The position numbers and the translations under genes were made by a program. Below, piece after piece: positions 7,895 to 17,559 of a DNA stretch of 42,864 nt. The notes beneath the pieces were generated by a model that saw only the letters and a list, made by a program, of their open reading frames with translations, was not told where the DNA came from and did not search any database. Every line of letters starts with the position of its first letter. Within the stretch, counting starts at the first letter, position 1. The DNA is from Bacteroidales bacterium (lineage in GTDB: Bacteria; Bacteroidota; Bacteroidia; Bacteroidales; JAIOZK01). The stretch spans positions 1-42,864 of the forward strand of contig JAIOZK010000031.1 in NCBI GenBank assembly GCA_021740625.1, in the 5' to 3' direction.

Positions 7895-10015
7895 TTAAAA
7901 CCTAAGCCTCACCTGAAACTTCACTTCCGATTTCTTGTTTCTTTTTATTTCATTCAAACCCGAAGAGATCACATCCCGGTCGGTGAAAATGTTGATGGCA
8001 TATCGAAGCCAGAACTCAAAGTGATAAGATATTTTATAATTCAGCAGGGCATAGATCCGGCTGCCTTTTCCATAATATGCCGGGATGCTGAAGGCGTACA
8101 AAACATCATGTTCATAAGCGTAAATCCTGGCATCGTAATCTGCGGCATCAAAAAGGGCATAGCGCAGGTGTATATCAAAGTCTTTCTCAGGTATAAAGTA
8201 AGCTACATCCTGATAAACCAGGTATCCGGGATGGATCCCTTCATGATCTTTGTAGCTGCTCAATACACTGCGGCTGGCAAAATGCCAACGCTCACTGATC
8301 TGGTAAGCAATATGAAAGCGGAGGTTTTGCCTGATATAAGCAGAAACAGGGGGGATAAAGGAATCAGCATTACTTTTATTCAATGCCTTCTTTTTGTATT
8401 TGTATCGTATATACATTTTGTAATCCTCTTCTTCCCAACTGGCCTGTAAAAAATATGCTTTGCCTGAAGACGGGGCATCTACCCTGAATTTAAGCCAGGG
8501 AAACCGGAAAAGATCGGCATAGGCACTCAGGCTTAGCTTTCGGTTTATCTTGGTGCTGGCACCTATATAGATTCCTTCTTCATTCTGATTGCCAGAACCC
8601 TCGGCAAATGCTCCGCTGAATAGATTTTGATATTTCCTGCCGTAATTCCTATACAGGACCGAAAGCCTGAACCTTGACTGTATAGAAGCATTCAGACCGA
8701 CAATTCCTGCAATGCCCCCGTTTTTGCTCCTGCTCATCTCACCAAAAAAATTCAGACGCCCGATCATCAGGTCAAAGTCGATCCCGAAATTCAGGTTTTC
8801 ATCACCCCGGAAAGCGTAGCGTTTTTCTGCTGTGCTGTCAGGCTTCAATGCAGCGGAAAGGCTGGTTTTTAATCCCGTCAGTCCGATTTTAAAGGCATAA
8901 GAATGGAAACTGATGTTTCCCCCCATGAGTTCCTGTACCACAGTGTTTTTGTCCTGCAGTTCATTGGGGGTTCTGTGATAACCTGTTTGCTGCAGGGAGC
9001 TGACTTCCAAAGCATTTTCATGGAGTGTATCCCAAACTGTCACATTGCCATCGATTTTGCTTTTTGCATAAAACATCGACAAATTCATCTTTTTATAGCT
9101 GAGGACGGTTCCGCCACCCCTTAGGTATCCATTCTCATTGGCCGAGGTATTGGGCCTGAGTTTTCGGGCGTATTTCTTGATGCTGTTGGGATCGCTCGAC
9201 ATTCCCATGGAAAAACCGCTCCAGCAGGTGAGCCCCTGGCCGAACATGGGATGGAAGTCACCAATGACAAGCTTTTCCACGATGCCCATATTTTCCAGCA
9301 ACAAACTGCCTGAATAAAAATCAAAACCTTTTTTCAGTTTACCAACGGTTAACTTTTTTACAGAATCCGGAAGGTCGGTGTTGAGAAATATTTCTCCTGC
9401 ATCTTTTTCCGCCAGGAATGAAAGCTTGAGTTTGCGTGGCAGTTCGTATTTGTATTTCAGATAAATTTTCTCCGGATTTCCGAGGTACCTGGAATTGGGT
9501 TTGCTGATCCATGCTGAATCAGATAAAACCGCGTATCCCCTTGCCTTTTCCAGTATCTGGCTGAAACGGAGAAGAAGATCATGTCTGCCATATTTAAATA
9601 ATTTCCTGGGTGTAATTAACTGCTTCTCCTTCTGATTCTCAAATGTTATAAAAGGAGATAGCCTTCTGGCGGTTTCCTGTCCGAATCCATTCACATATTG
9701 CAATTCATAAATGCTCCGGATCGCATCATAGCGATGGATATAGGCCTTCAGATCATTGATCTGTATATCATCCAGCAAATGAAGTTCTGTAAGCCTTTCT
9801 ATTTCTTTCATATCATTGATGTTCACGGGATCACCTGCCAGATCCTGTAGTTTCTCCGTGAGGTAAGAATAATCAAAATCTTCTTCCAGTGTTTCCGCCA
9901 GGGATTCAATGATGCTTTCGATATTGCCGCCGCTTTCTGCATGCTGGCTGGTCGCTGATGATGCGCAAAGCAAAAACAGTATCAATAAAACATATGTGCC
10001 ATGCTGTTTTATCAT
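7895..10015 (-). CDS. Helix-hairpin-helix protein with C-terminal outer-membrane beta-barrel
   Basis: A 706-residue exported protein of unknown function. The signal peptide is MIKQHGTYVLLILFLLCASS. A region of about 130 residues follows with two ComEA-like helix-hairpin-helix units (DPVNINDMKEIERL and YELQYVNGFGQETARRL). The rest, ~150-706, is rich in alternating aromatic/polar beta-strands and ends in VKFQVRLRF with a terminal Phe, as in outer-membrane barrels. The start is placed at 10015 although the frame is open further upstream. There the ATG overlaps the TGA of the preceding gene (ATGA, 4 bases) and leads straight into the signal peptide. The pair is therefore translationally coupled. 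HhH domains usually bind DNA or protein; which one applies in the periplasm here is unknown. Confidence 0.8.
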   Translation of the reverse strand: MIKQHGTYVLLILFLLCASSATSQHAESGGNIESIIESLAETLEEDFDYSYLTEKLQDLAGDPVNINDMKEIERLTELHLLDDIQINDLKAYIHRYDAIRSIYELQYVNGFGQETARRLSPFITFENQKEKQLITPRKLFKYGRHDLLLRFSQILEKARGYAVLSDSAWISKPNSRYLGNPEKIYLKYKYELPRKLKLSFLAEKDAGEIFLNTDLPDSVKKLTVGKLKKGFDFYSGSLLLENMGIVEKLVIGDFHPMFGQGLTCWSGFSMGMSSDPNSIKKYARKLRPNTSANENGYLRGGGTVLSYKKMNLSMFYAKSKIDGNVTVWDTLHENALEVSSLQQTGYHRTPNELQDKNTVVQELMGGNISFHSYAFKIGLTGLKTSLSAALKPDSTAEKRYAFRGDENLNFGIDFDLMIGRLNFFGEMSRSKNGGIAGIVGLNASIQSRFRLSVLYRNYGRKYQNLFSGAFAEGSGNQNEEGIYIGASTKINRKLSLSAYADLFRFPWLKFRVDAPSSGKAYFLQASWEEEDYKMYIRYKYKKKALNKSNADSFIPPVSAYIRQNLRFHIAYQISERWHFASRSVLSSYKDHEGIHPGYLVYQDVAYFIPEKDFDIHLRYALFDAADYDARIYAYEHDVLYAFSIPAYYGKGSRIYALLNYKISYHFEFWLRYAINIFTDRDVISSGLNEIKRNKKSEVKFQVRLRF

Positions 10016-10830
10016 TTCTTGAATCGATATTCGACGGATATTTCTGGAGAGAACCCAAGGACCTGGTGATATGCAGAGGCGACATCCAACTGGAAGTTTT
10101 TCCAGTGCAAACCACCGCCAAAACTCAGGCTGGCGGGTTTGCTGCTGAGACCAATGCGTCCGCTGCACAACTTATTGATTTCGTATTCCAGTCCGCATTT
10201 CAGGTTCAAAGGCAAATGGCTGTTTTTTTCTGATTCGAAACAAAAGTTTAAATCATCAGAAAAAAAATATGATAAACCAAATTTGAAATTCACCGGAAGC
10301 TTCTCTTCCGGGAATTCTGCAGTTTTTTGCTGCATGGGATGGGCAAGATGAGATCCAATGTTAAGTTTTTCACTAAACCTGTACAGTATACCGATCTCAA
10401 AACTGATCCAGCTTTTGTTGCCATAGCCTTCACCAAAACTGTTGCTCAGGTAATCGATCCTGAGTCCGGTAGAAAACTTATCTGACAGAGCTTTTCCGAA
10501 GGCAAGCCCGATCATGCTTTCGGAGTATAATGCATAGCCGAATTGCTGAAAACTTAGTCCAAAGTTGCCTGTTGAAGTTGGTACAACAATGCCAATAAAC
10601 CTGGTGGAAAGTTCTTTGATCAAAAATCTATTCTTGTATGCTATTCCGGCAGAAATATTTTTTACAAGACCGAGCCCTGCCTGGTTGTTTTGCAGGCTCC
10701 AGAAATCTTCCCGGCAAACTGATGCATCCGCTATGGCAGCGGAAGCTGCACCGGCATCATAAGCAAATTTCTGTGCTACAGTGTTCAGGCATGACAGGAG
10801 TAAAGCGATAAAGAATAAGGTTGTTTTCAT
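10012..10830 (-). CDS. PorV/PorQ-like outer-membrane beta-barrel protein
   Basis: A 272-residue protein with a signal peptide (MKTTLFFIALLLSCLNTVAQ) and about a dozen amphipathic strands. It begins KFAYDAGAASAAIADASV, resembling the PorV/PorQ family whose members carry AGARSxxxGxA-type starts, and ends with SVEYRFKK. PorV shuttles T9SS cargo and PorQ has related roles, but this protein is smaller than PorV and lacks a clear assignment. It is the first gene of a two-gene unit, coupled by a 4-base overlap to the HhH-barrel gene, which suggests the two work together in the outer membrane. Family membership is a moderate-confidence judgement from sequence style. Confidence 0.65.
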   Translation of the reverse strand: MKTTLFFIALLLSCLNTVAQKFAYDAGAASAAIADASVCREDFWSLQNNQAGLGLVKNISAGIAYKNRFLIKELSTRFIGIVVPTSTGNFGLSFQQFGYALYSESMIGLAFGKALSDKFSTGLRIDYLSNSFGEGYGNKSWISFEIGILYRFSEKLNIGSHLAHPMQQKTAEFPEEKLPVNFKFGLSYFFSDDLNFCFESEKNSHLPLNLKCGLEYEINKLCSGRIGLSSKPASLSFGGGLHWKNFQLDVASAYHQVLGFSPEISVEYRFKK

Positions 10831-10963
10831 AAAGGGAAGTGCTTTCCTGTTATGCTTCTTTATTCCTTTTGGGATGGAAATGTCCCGGCTTTTTTGTTAT
10901 TATTTATAAATTGAATTTCGAATAATGAACTCCCAATGTCGAATGTCGAAGTTAATGTCCCTG

Positions 10964-12088
10964 TTATCTTTTTACCTTCATCATAAGGAAGGAGGCAGCA
11001 AAAACAAGCATGATCAGGGCGATGATGCCGAACCCGTTTTGCGGGCCTGCCAGGTTTGCCAGTGGATTGAAGAAGACAGGTGAGAGAAATTGTCCGGTAT
11101 AGACAAAGAAAGAAAGATTTCCGATCATTCTTCCGCGTATTTCTGAAGGAGCAATGTTGACCAGCCAGAGATTGCTGTTGGGCATCAGCAGGCCTGTTCC
11201 GAGACCCTGCAGTAGCAGTCCTGCCAGGAAAAGGATATAGATCTCTGCAAAGCAGATTATTCCGTAGCCCATAGCCATCATGGTAAAAGTAAAGGCATAT
11301 ATGGCATGATAAGAAAGTTGCTTCTTGATTTTTCCGTAGTGATATGAAATCACAGAACCCGTCAGAATGGATATACCCAGAGATAAGCCTACTATTGTGC
11401 TGCTGACTGGAGTCCTGTCATTCAGGAGAAAGGGAATCTCCATGGGGACGATGTAAAAGAAAAGAAACCCGAGAAAAGCGGTGAAATAGATCAGCAATAC
11501 CCTGGGTGGGGCATGCTTAAGGTATTTGAGACTGAATGATTTTGTTTTGCGCTGAATTCGGTCTGGCTCGTAAATGAATTTCACCGCCATTACCATGATC
11601 AGCAGAGAAAAGAAATAAAGTGCAAAGGGCAAACGCCAGTTCAGGTCAGCCAGAACACCTCCCAGGAAAATGAAGACAACACCCCCCAGCCCCATGAATG
11701 AACCCTGGTAACCCATAAACCGGCGCCTCTCGGTTCCATCAAAATAATCACCAATGAGGGTAATCGTAGTGGTCATGGTTCCGGCTACGGCAACTCCCAG
11801 CAAAGCTCTTCCGGCCAGGAGGGTATAAATGTCTTTGAGGTAAAGACCAGAGGTTCCCGCAACAGCATAAAGCAAGAGTGAAATGATCAGGGTTTTTCTC
11901 CTGCCGTAATTGTCGATGATAAAACCGGCAATGGGCGACAGTATTGCAATGAACAATGCCGGAATGGTCAGGATAAGTCGGCTCATAAATGCTGCATGTG
12001 CGGTCTCCTTGAAAACTTCTTCCATCTGGGGGAGGGAAGGGGCGATGGTAGCGCCGGCCATGATGGTCATGGAACTGGCCAGCAGCAA
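10964..12088 (-). CDS. MFS transporter
   Basis: A ~374-residue polytopic inner-membrane protein of the major facilitator superfamily, with about 12 hydrophobic segments. The loop 2-3 signature is visible as GFIIDNYGRRKTLI, and GRALLGVAVAGTMT corresponds to the helix 4 region. The substrate cannot be told; drug/sugar efflux-type carriers have this size. The start is uncertain. No ATG opens the frame before the first helix: TTG at 12088 is used here, yet the frame stays open a further 13 codons (reading KTARKYYIKAT, a credible basic cytoplasmic N-terminus) without any ATG, GTG or TTG. The true start may be TTG, a rare ATC, or a later ATG at 12067. It is divergent from the DUF2461 gene. Confidence 0.85.
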   Translation of the reverse strand: MLLASSMTIMAGATIAPSLPQMEEVFKETAHAAFMSRLILTIPALFIAILSPIAGFIIDNYGRRKTLIISLLLYAVAGTSGLYLKDIYTLLAGRALLGVAVAGTMTTTITLIGDYFDGTERRRFMGYQGSFMGLGGVVFIFLGGVLADLNWRLPFALYFFSLLIMVMAVKFIYEPDRIQRKTKSFSLKYLKHAPPRVLLIYFTAFLGFLFFYIVPMEIPFLLNDRTPVSSTIVGLSLGISILTGSVISYHYGKIKKQLSYHAIYAFTFTMMAMGYGIICFAEIYILFLAGLLLQGLGTGLLMPNSNLWLVNIAPSEIRGRMIGNLSFFVYTGQFLSPVFFNPLANLAGPQNGFGIIALIMLVFAASFLMMKVKR

Positions 12089-12166
12089 AGTAGCTTTGAT
12101 ATAATATTTCCGGGCTGTTTTGATTTTTTATTATTTTGCACCAACGAATTTAACAAATGTTTGTCA

Positions 12167-12853
12167 ATGAAAAATCAAACTGATATGGATACAAAACTTG
12201 TATATGAATTTCTGAATGATCTAAAAGCAAATAATGAGCGAGAGTGGTTTCATGCAAACAAGAAAAGATATAAAGCTGCGCTGAAAGAAGTAGAAACTTT
12301 TCTTAATCAATTAATCCCTGAAATAAAGAAGTTCGACAAAAGCATCGGTGTACTTGCACCCAAAGACTGCCTTTTCAGGATTTACAGGGATATCCGATTC
12401 TCAAAGAACAAACAACCCTATAAAACCAATTTTGGGGCGGTAATGGCAAGGGGTGGCCGCAAAAGTCCGTATGCAGGCTATTACATTCACTTCGAACCTG
12501 GCAGTACTTTCATGGGGGGAGGTATCTGGCATCCGCCATCAGATGTCCTTAAAGCAGTACGAAAGGAAATCTACTTTCATGCAGATGAATTTAAAAAGAT
12601 CATCCAGGCAAAGGATTTTAAAAAATATTTTGGAGAAGTAAGCGGCGATAAGCTTGTCAGACCGCCCAAGGATTTTCCCAATGATTTTCCCGATATTGAT
12701 TTATTGAAATTCAAGGATTATACGGCCATGCATGGCGTTGAGGACGATCTGGTGCACTCCGACCGCTTCATGGATCATGCCCTTTCTGTATTCAAATCCA
12801 TGAAACCTTTTAATGATTTTTTGAACCGGGGGATTGATCTAAAGGAAGAATGA
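12167..12853 (+). CDS. DUF2461 family protein
   Basis: A 228-residue soluble protein matching the DUF2461 (TIGR02453) family. The hallmarks are FLNDLKANNEREWFHANKKRY near the start, LFRIYRDIRFSKNKQPYKTNF, and GGGIWHPPSDVLKAVRKEI. The function of the family is not known. The start ATG at 12167 was chosen because the longer open frame upstream reads through the divergent MFS gene and is not family-like; a second in-frame ATG at 12185 is also possible. The neighbouring REP-like element starts 47 bases after the stop. Confidence 0.9.
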   Translation: MKNQTDMDTKLVYEFLNDLKANNEREWFHANKKRYKAALKEVETFLNQLIPEIKKFDKSIGVLAPKDCLFRIYRDIRFSKNKQPYKTNFGAVMARGGRKSPYAGYYIHFEPGSTFMGGGIWHPPSDVLKAVRKEIYFHADEFKKIIQAKDFKKYFGEVSGDKLVRPPKDFPNDFPDIDLLKFKDYTAMHGVEDDLVHSDRFMDHALSVFKSMKPFNDFLNRGIDLKEE

Positions 12854-12899
12854 ATTATTCTGATTGTCACAATCATACCCTGAAACCAGATGCGCTTTT

Positions 12900-13083
12900 G
12901 GGCTAAAGCCCATAGTAGTCAGTGTATTTCGAGCCCCCACGCTGAAGCATGGGGTAAGTTTCTCTGAACTAATTCCTGTTGTATAAATAAACAGCAAGAA
13001 ATAATTTAGCATTGAATTGCCCCACACTTCAGTGTGGGGTAGCTGAGGACCAATAGCTTTCAAGATAAAGGGGCTTTGGCCCC
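12900..13083. repeat. REP/BIME-like palindromic element
   Basis: Four hairpins are arranged symmetrically in the gap between the DUF2461 gene and the end of gyrB. The outer ones are GGGCTAAAGCCC (12900-12911) and GGGGCTTTGGCCCC (13070-13083). The inner ones are CCCCACGCTGAAGCATGGGG (12935-12954) and CCCCACACTTCAGTGTGGGG (13020-13039). The left inner hairpin equals the reverse complement of the right one at 17 of 20 positions, so the two halves face each other as in a BIME. Such repeats are spread in trans by RAYT (TnpA-REP) transposases; none is in the window. The hairpins may also stop gyrB transcription. Confidence 0.7.
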
Positions 13084-13090
13084 GATAATC

Positions 13091-15058
<1,968 letters not shown>

Positions 15059-15085
15059 TTAGTTAAGTAAAATTAAATATGAACA

Positions 15086-15122
15086 CAAATATAACTAAAT
15101 TTAATGAATAAAATTGCCGAAA
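15086..15122 (-). promoter_or_regulatory. Promoter-like sequence for gyrB
   Basis: Read on the minus strand, TATATTTG at 15093-15086 matches the Bacteroidota -7 consensus TAnnTTTG. A weak -33 element (TTTCG, 15122-15118) lies about 24 bases upstream. The start codon at 15052 would follow a leader of about 25-30 bases. Confidence 0.45.
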
Positions 15123-15212
15123 CATGCTGTAAATAAAGGGTTTTTATTAACAATTTGGGTGTGGAAAAAGTAAGGGGTAGTTTTGAGGTTTGATCGCGAA
15201 AGTTTTGGAGAG

Positions 15213-15302
15213 AGTTTTGAGTTTTGAATTTTGAATTTTGAGTCCCGTTTAAAGGACGAGGATGCCCGTCTGCAGGACGGCATTTTGAATTTTGCATTTT
15301 GT
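15213..15302. repeat. Low-complexity and palindromic intergenic repeat
   Basis: The 317-bp gap between gyrB and the HNH gene holds repeated TTTTGAATTTTGA units (from about 15213 to 15241, and again 15282-15302) flanking two small hairpins: GTCC-CGTTTAAA-GGAC at 15242-15257 and GCCCGTC-TGCAG-GACGGC at 15264-15281. This looks like a dispersed REP-type element with AT-rich flanks. No gene is seen in 15053-15369. Confidence 0.55.
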
Positions 15303-15369
15303 TTTAAATAGATAAAGAACGGTTACTTAAAGCGGATTATATTAAGATTATTAATACTTTTATGAATAT

Positions 15370-16107
15370 TTGCTAATTGAACAGAAGGTCAAAGACTTAT
15401 TAATTGATTTTGGCCCGCCAAGAAAGAATGTAAGACCTTATTACCCTTTTATTAGGCTTGCAAATGATAATATTTGGAGCTTTAATAAATCAGAGTATAT
15501 TGATACTAAAAGAGATTATCCAGGTAAGTATCTCATTGAAAACAATATAAGTGCTGGATTCAATTCTTTTGTACTGGTATCACTTAAACAGAATCCTGGA
15601 CTTATAAAGAGGCTTGTAGATTTTATTCTTAATAATAATTTTCCTGCCTCTCTTCATCCGGATATTTTAAGATCGACAGGATTATCAGAATTTTTACCGA
15701 AGTCTGGTCAAATAAGAGATCCTAACTTTAGAGAGAAAATTCTTGTGGCATATAATTTCAAATGTGCAATTTGTGATTATGCGGTACGGATTAAAAATCA
15801 ATTAGTCGGGGTTGAGGCTGCACATATTAAATGGCATCAGGCAGGGGGGCCAAGTGAAATAATTAATGGCATTGCTCTTTGCTCTTTACATCACAAACTT
15901 TTTGATTCGGGTGCTTTTACTATAAATGATGGCTTTAAAATAATCGTATCCGAGATGGTCAATGGTAGCGGTTCAGAAGAAATCCTATATAGATATGATA
16001 ATAAGGAAATAAATTATCCAAGAAATAAAAAATATTTTCCTGACGATAATTTCCTTGAATGGCATGTTTGTGAAGTTTTTAAAGATTATAAGCTATTAAA
16101 AAAGTGA
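15370..16107 (+). pseudogene. SBD-HNH endonuclease (phosphorothioated-DNA-dependent restriction type), apparently 5'-truncated
   Basis: A 245-residue reading frame similar to McrA-like enzymes that cleave phosphorothioate-modified DNA. Residues 1-~110 resemble the second part of the sulfur-binding domain (FGPPRKNVRPYYPFIRL, SAGFNSFVLVSL, FPASLHPDIL). Residues ~118-235 are the HNH nuclease: C132-x2-C135, EAAH152, N166 and C171SLHH175. Family proteins normally have some 40 more residues before FGPPR, including a KPLLLL-like stretch. Here the frame is closed by a stop at 15352 and has only TTG or later starts, with no good ribosome site. The gene is visibly richer in A+T than its neighbours, suggesting transfer. 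No dnd genes are nearby. The nuclease motifs are intact, so a shortened active protein cannot be excluded. Confidence 0.7.
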
Positions 16108-16291
16108 ATTTTTAAAGTATTTAGGAAAGGACGCGATTACTGTCATTAATCAGGATCTCCTTGCGTATTGCACCCCCTATCAAACTCCATGTTATCCCAA
16201 AAATTGACAATATGGGTTGGGATAGGATTGGGTTAAATTTTGAGTGATGAAACCCCCTATGTTAAAGTTTGTTATTTATTAATTTAAAATG

Positions 16292-16320
16292 TTTTTTACC
16301 AGTAATTTAGACTAACTTTG
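16292..16320 (+). promoter_or_regulatory. Promoter-like sequence for the flavoprotein operon
   Basis: TAACTTTG at 16313-16320 matches TAnnTTTG, with a T-rich -33 region (TTTTTTACC from 16292) about 19 bases upstream. It lies 71 bases before the ATG at 16392. The rest of the 284-bp gap (16108-16391) shows nothing else recognisable. Confidence 0.45.
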
Positions 16321-16391
16321 CCAGGATTACTACTTTCTTTGTTACGCTAATTCAGAAGCTAGTATGAAATATTACAAGAGAGTCATAGAAA

Positions 16392-17462
16392 ATGATGAAG
16401 TCCTTAAAAATGGGGAATTTGAATATTCCTCTTCCCATCATCCAGGGCGGCATGGGTGTTGGTGTTTCGCTTTCCGGCCTTGCCGCAGCCGTTGCCAATG
16501 AAGGTGGTGTTGGTGTTATTTCCAGCGCCGGCCTGGGTTTACTTTATAAAAAAACCGGCAGAGACTACCTGGAATCAAGCATACAGGGTTTAAAAGAAGA
16601 ATTGCAAAAGGCACGCAAATTAAGCCTGGGTGTTATCGGTGTGAATGTTATGGTTGCCATGACAAATTTCGCGGATATGGTGAAAACGGCCATTGCCGAG
16701 AAAGCCGACATCATCTTCAGCGGGGCTGGTTTACCTTTGGATTTGCCTTCATTTCTCACCAAAGAAAGCAAAACAAAGCTGGTCCCCATTGTCTCATCTG
16801 AGAGAGCCACCCGCATCATTTGTGAGAAATGGAAAAAAAATTATGACTATCTCCCGGATGCCATTGTTGTGGAGGGTCCCAAAGCCGGTGGCCACCTTGG
16901 TTTTAAAGATAATCAGATCGATGATGAGCATTATTCTCTCGAACAGATTGTCCCCAAGGTTATTACTGCTGTTAAAATATTTGAGGACTCTTACAGTGTA
17001 AAAATACCGGTTATTGCTGCCGGCGGAATATATACCGGACAGAATATCTATGATATTTTAAAACTGGGCTCTTCAGGGGTTCAACTGGGAACACGTTTTG
17101 TAACCACGACCGAATGTGATGCCTCCGATGCCTTCAAGGCAACATACATCAATGCAAAAGCCGAGGATGTTAAGATTATAAACAGCCCGGTGGGCATGCC
17201 GGGCAGAGCCATCAGCAATGCTTTTATCGATAAGGTGAAGCTTGGTTACAAGCATCCGATCCGCTGTCCTTTCAAATGTATTAAGACCTGCGATATATCT
17301 TCAAGTCCGTATTGTATCATCAAAGCCCTTTTCAGCGCTTTCAAAGGAAAATTCGATCATGGTTATGCTTTCGCCGGTACCAATGCCTACCTGGCCAGCA
17401 AAATCATTTCTGTTAAACAGACTTTTCAGGATATCCTTGATGAATACGGCTTGAGTAAGTAA
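16392..17462 (+). CDS. Nitronate monooxygenase-like NAD(P)H-dependent flavoprotein
   Basis: A 356-residue cytoplasmic TIM-barrel flavoprotein of the 2-nitropropane dioxygenase / FabK superfamily. The FMN-binding start PIIQGGMGVGVSLSGLAAAVA, the GPKAGGHLGF segment holding the family's active-site histidine, and the phosphate-binding AAGGIYTGQNI...GSSGVQLGTRF are all present. The C-terminal region has a cysteine-rich patch, CPFKCIKTCDISSSPYC (~residues 297-313), seen in one branch of the family; it could bind metal. The reaction is uncertain: nitronate oxidation, enoyl reduction or another flavin chemistry. It is followed after 97 bp by the acyltransferase gene. The ATG at 16392 has a second ATG one codon later. 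Confidence 0.88.
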   Translation: MMKSLKMGNLNIPLPIIQGGMGVGVSLSGLAAAVANEGGVGVISSAGLGLLYKKTGRDYLESSIQGLKEELQKARKLSLGVIGVNVMVAMTNFADMVKTAIAEKADIIFSGAGLPLDLPSFLTKESKTKLVPIVSSERATRIICEKWKKNYDYLPDAIVVEGPKAGGHLGFKDNQIDDEHYSLEQIVPKVITAVKIFEDSYSVKIPVIAAGGIYTGQNIYDILKLGSSGVQLGTRFVTTTECDASDAFKATYINAKAEDVKIINSPVGMPGRAISNAFIDKVKLGYKHPIRCPFKCIKTCDISSSPYCIIKALFSAFKGKFDHGYAFAGTNAYLASKIISVKQTFQDILDEYGLSK

Positions 17463-17559
17463 TGTTTTGTGCCCAAAGTCCGAGTGATTTTTTAAATGGT
17501 GTTTTTATAAACATGCCGGTCTCATCGAATAATATTATTTTTGAAAAGAGGCAGCTATT

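Noticed and set aside
15370-16107. A complete Dnd/Ssp-type defence locus around the HNH gene
   Set aside because: Flanking genes are gyrB and a flavoprotein operon; no modification genes are in the window.
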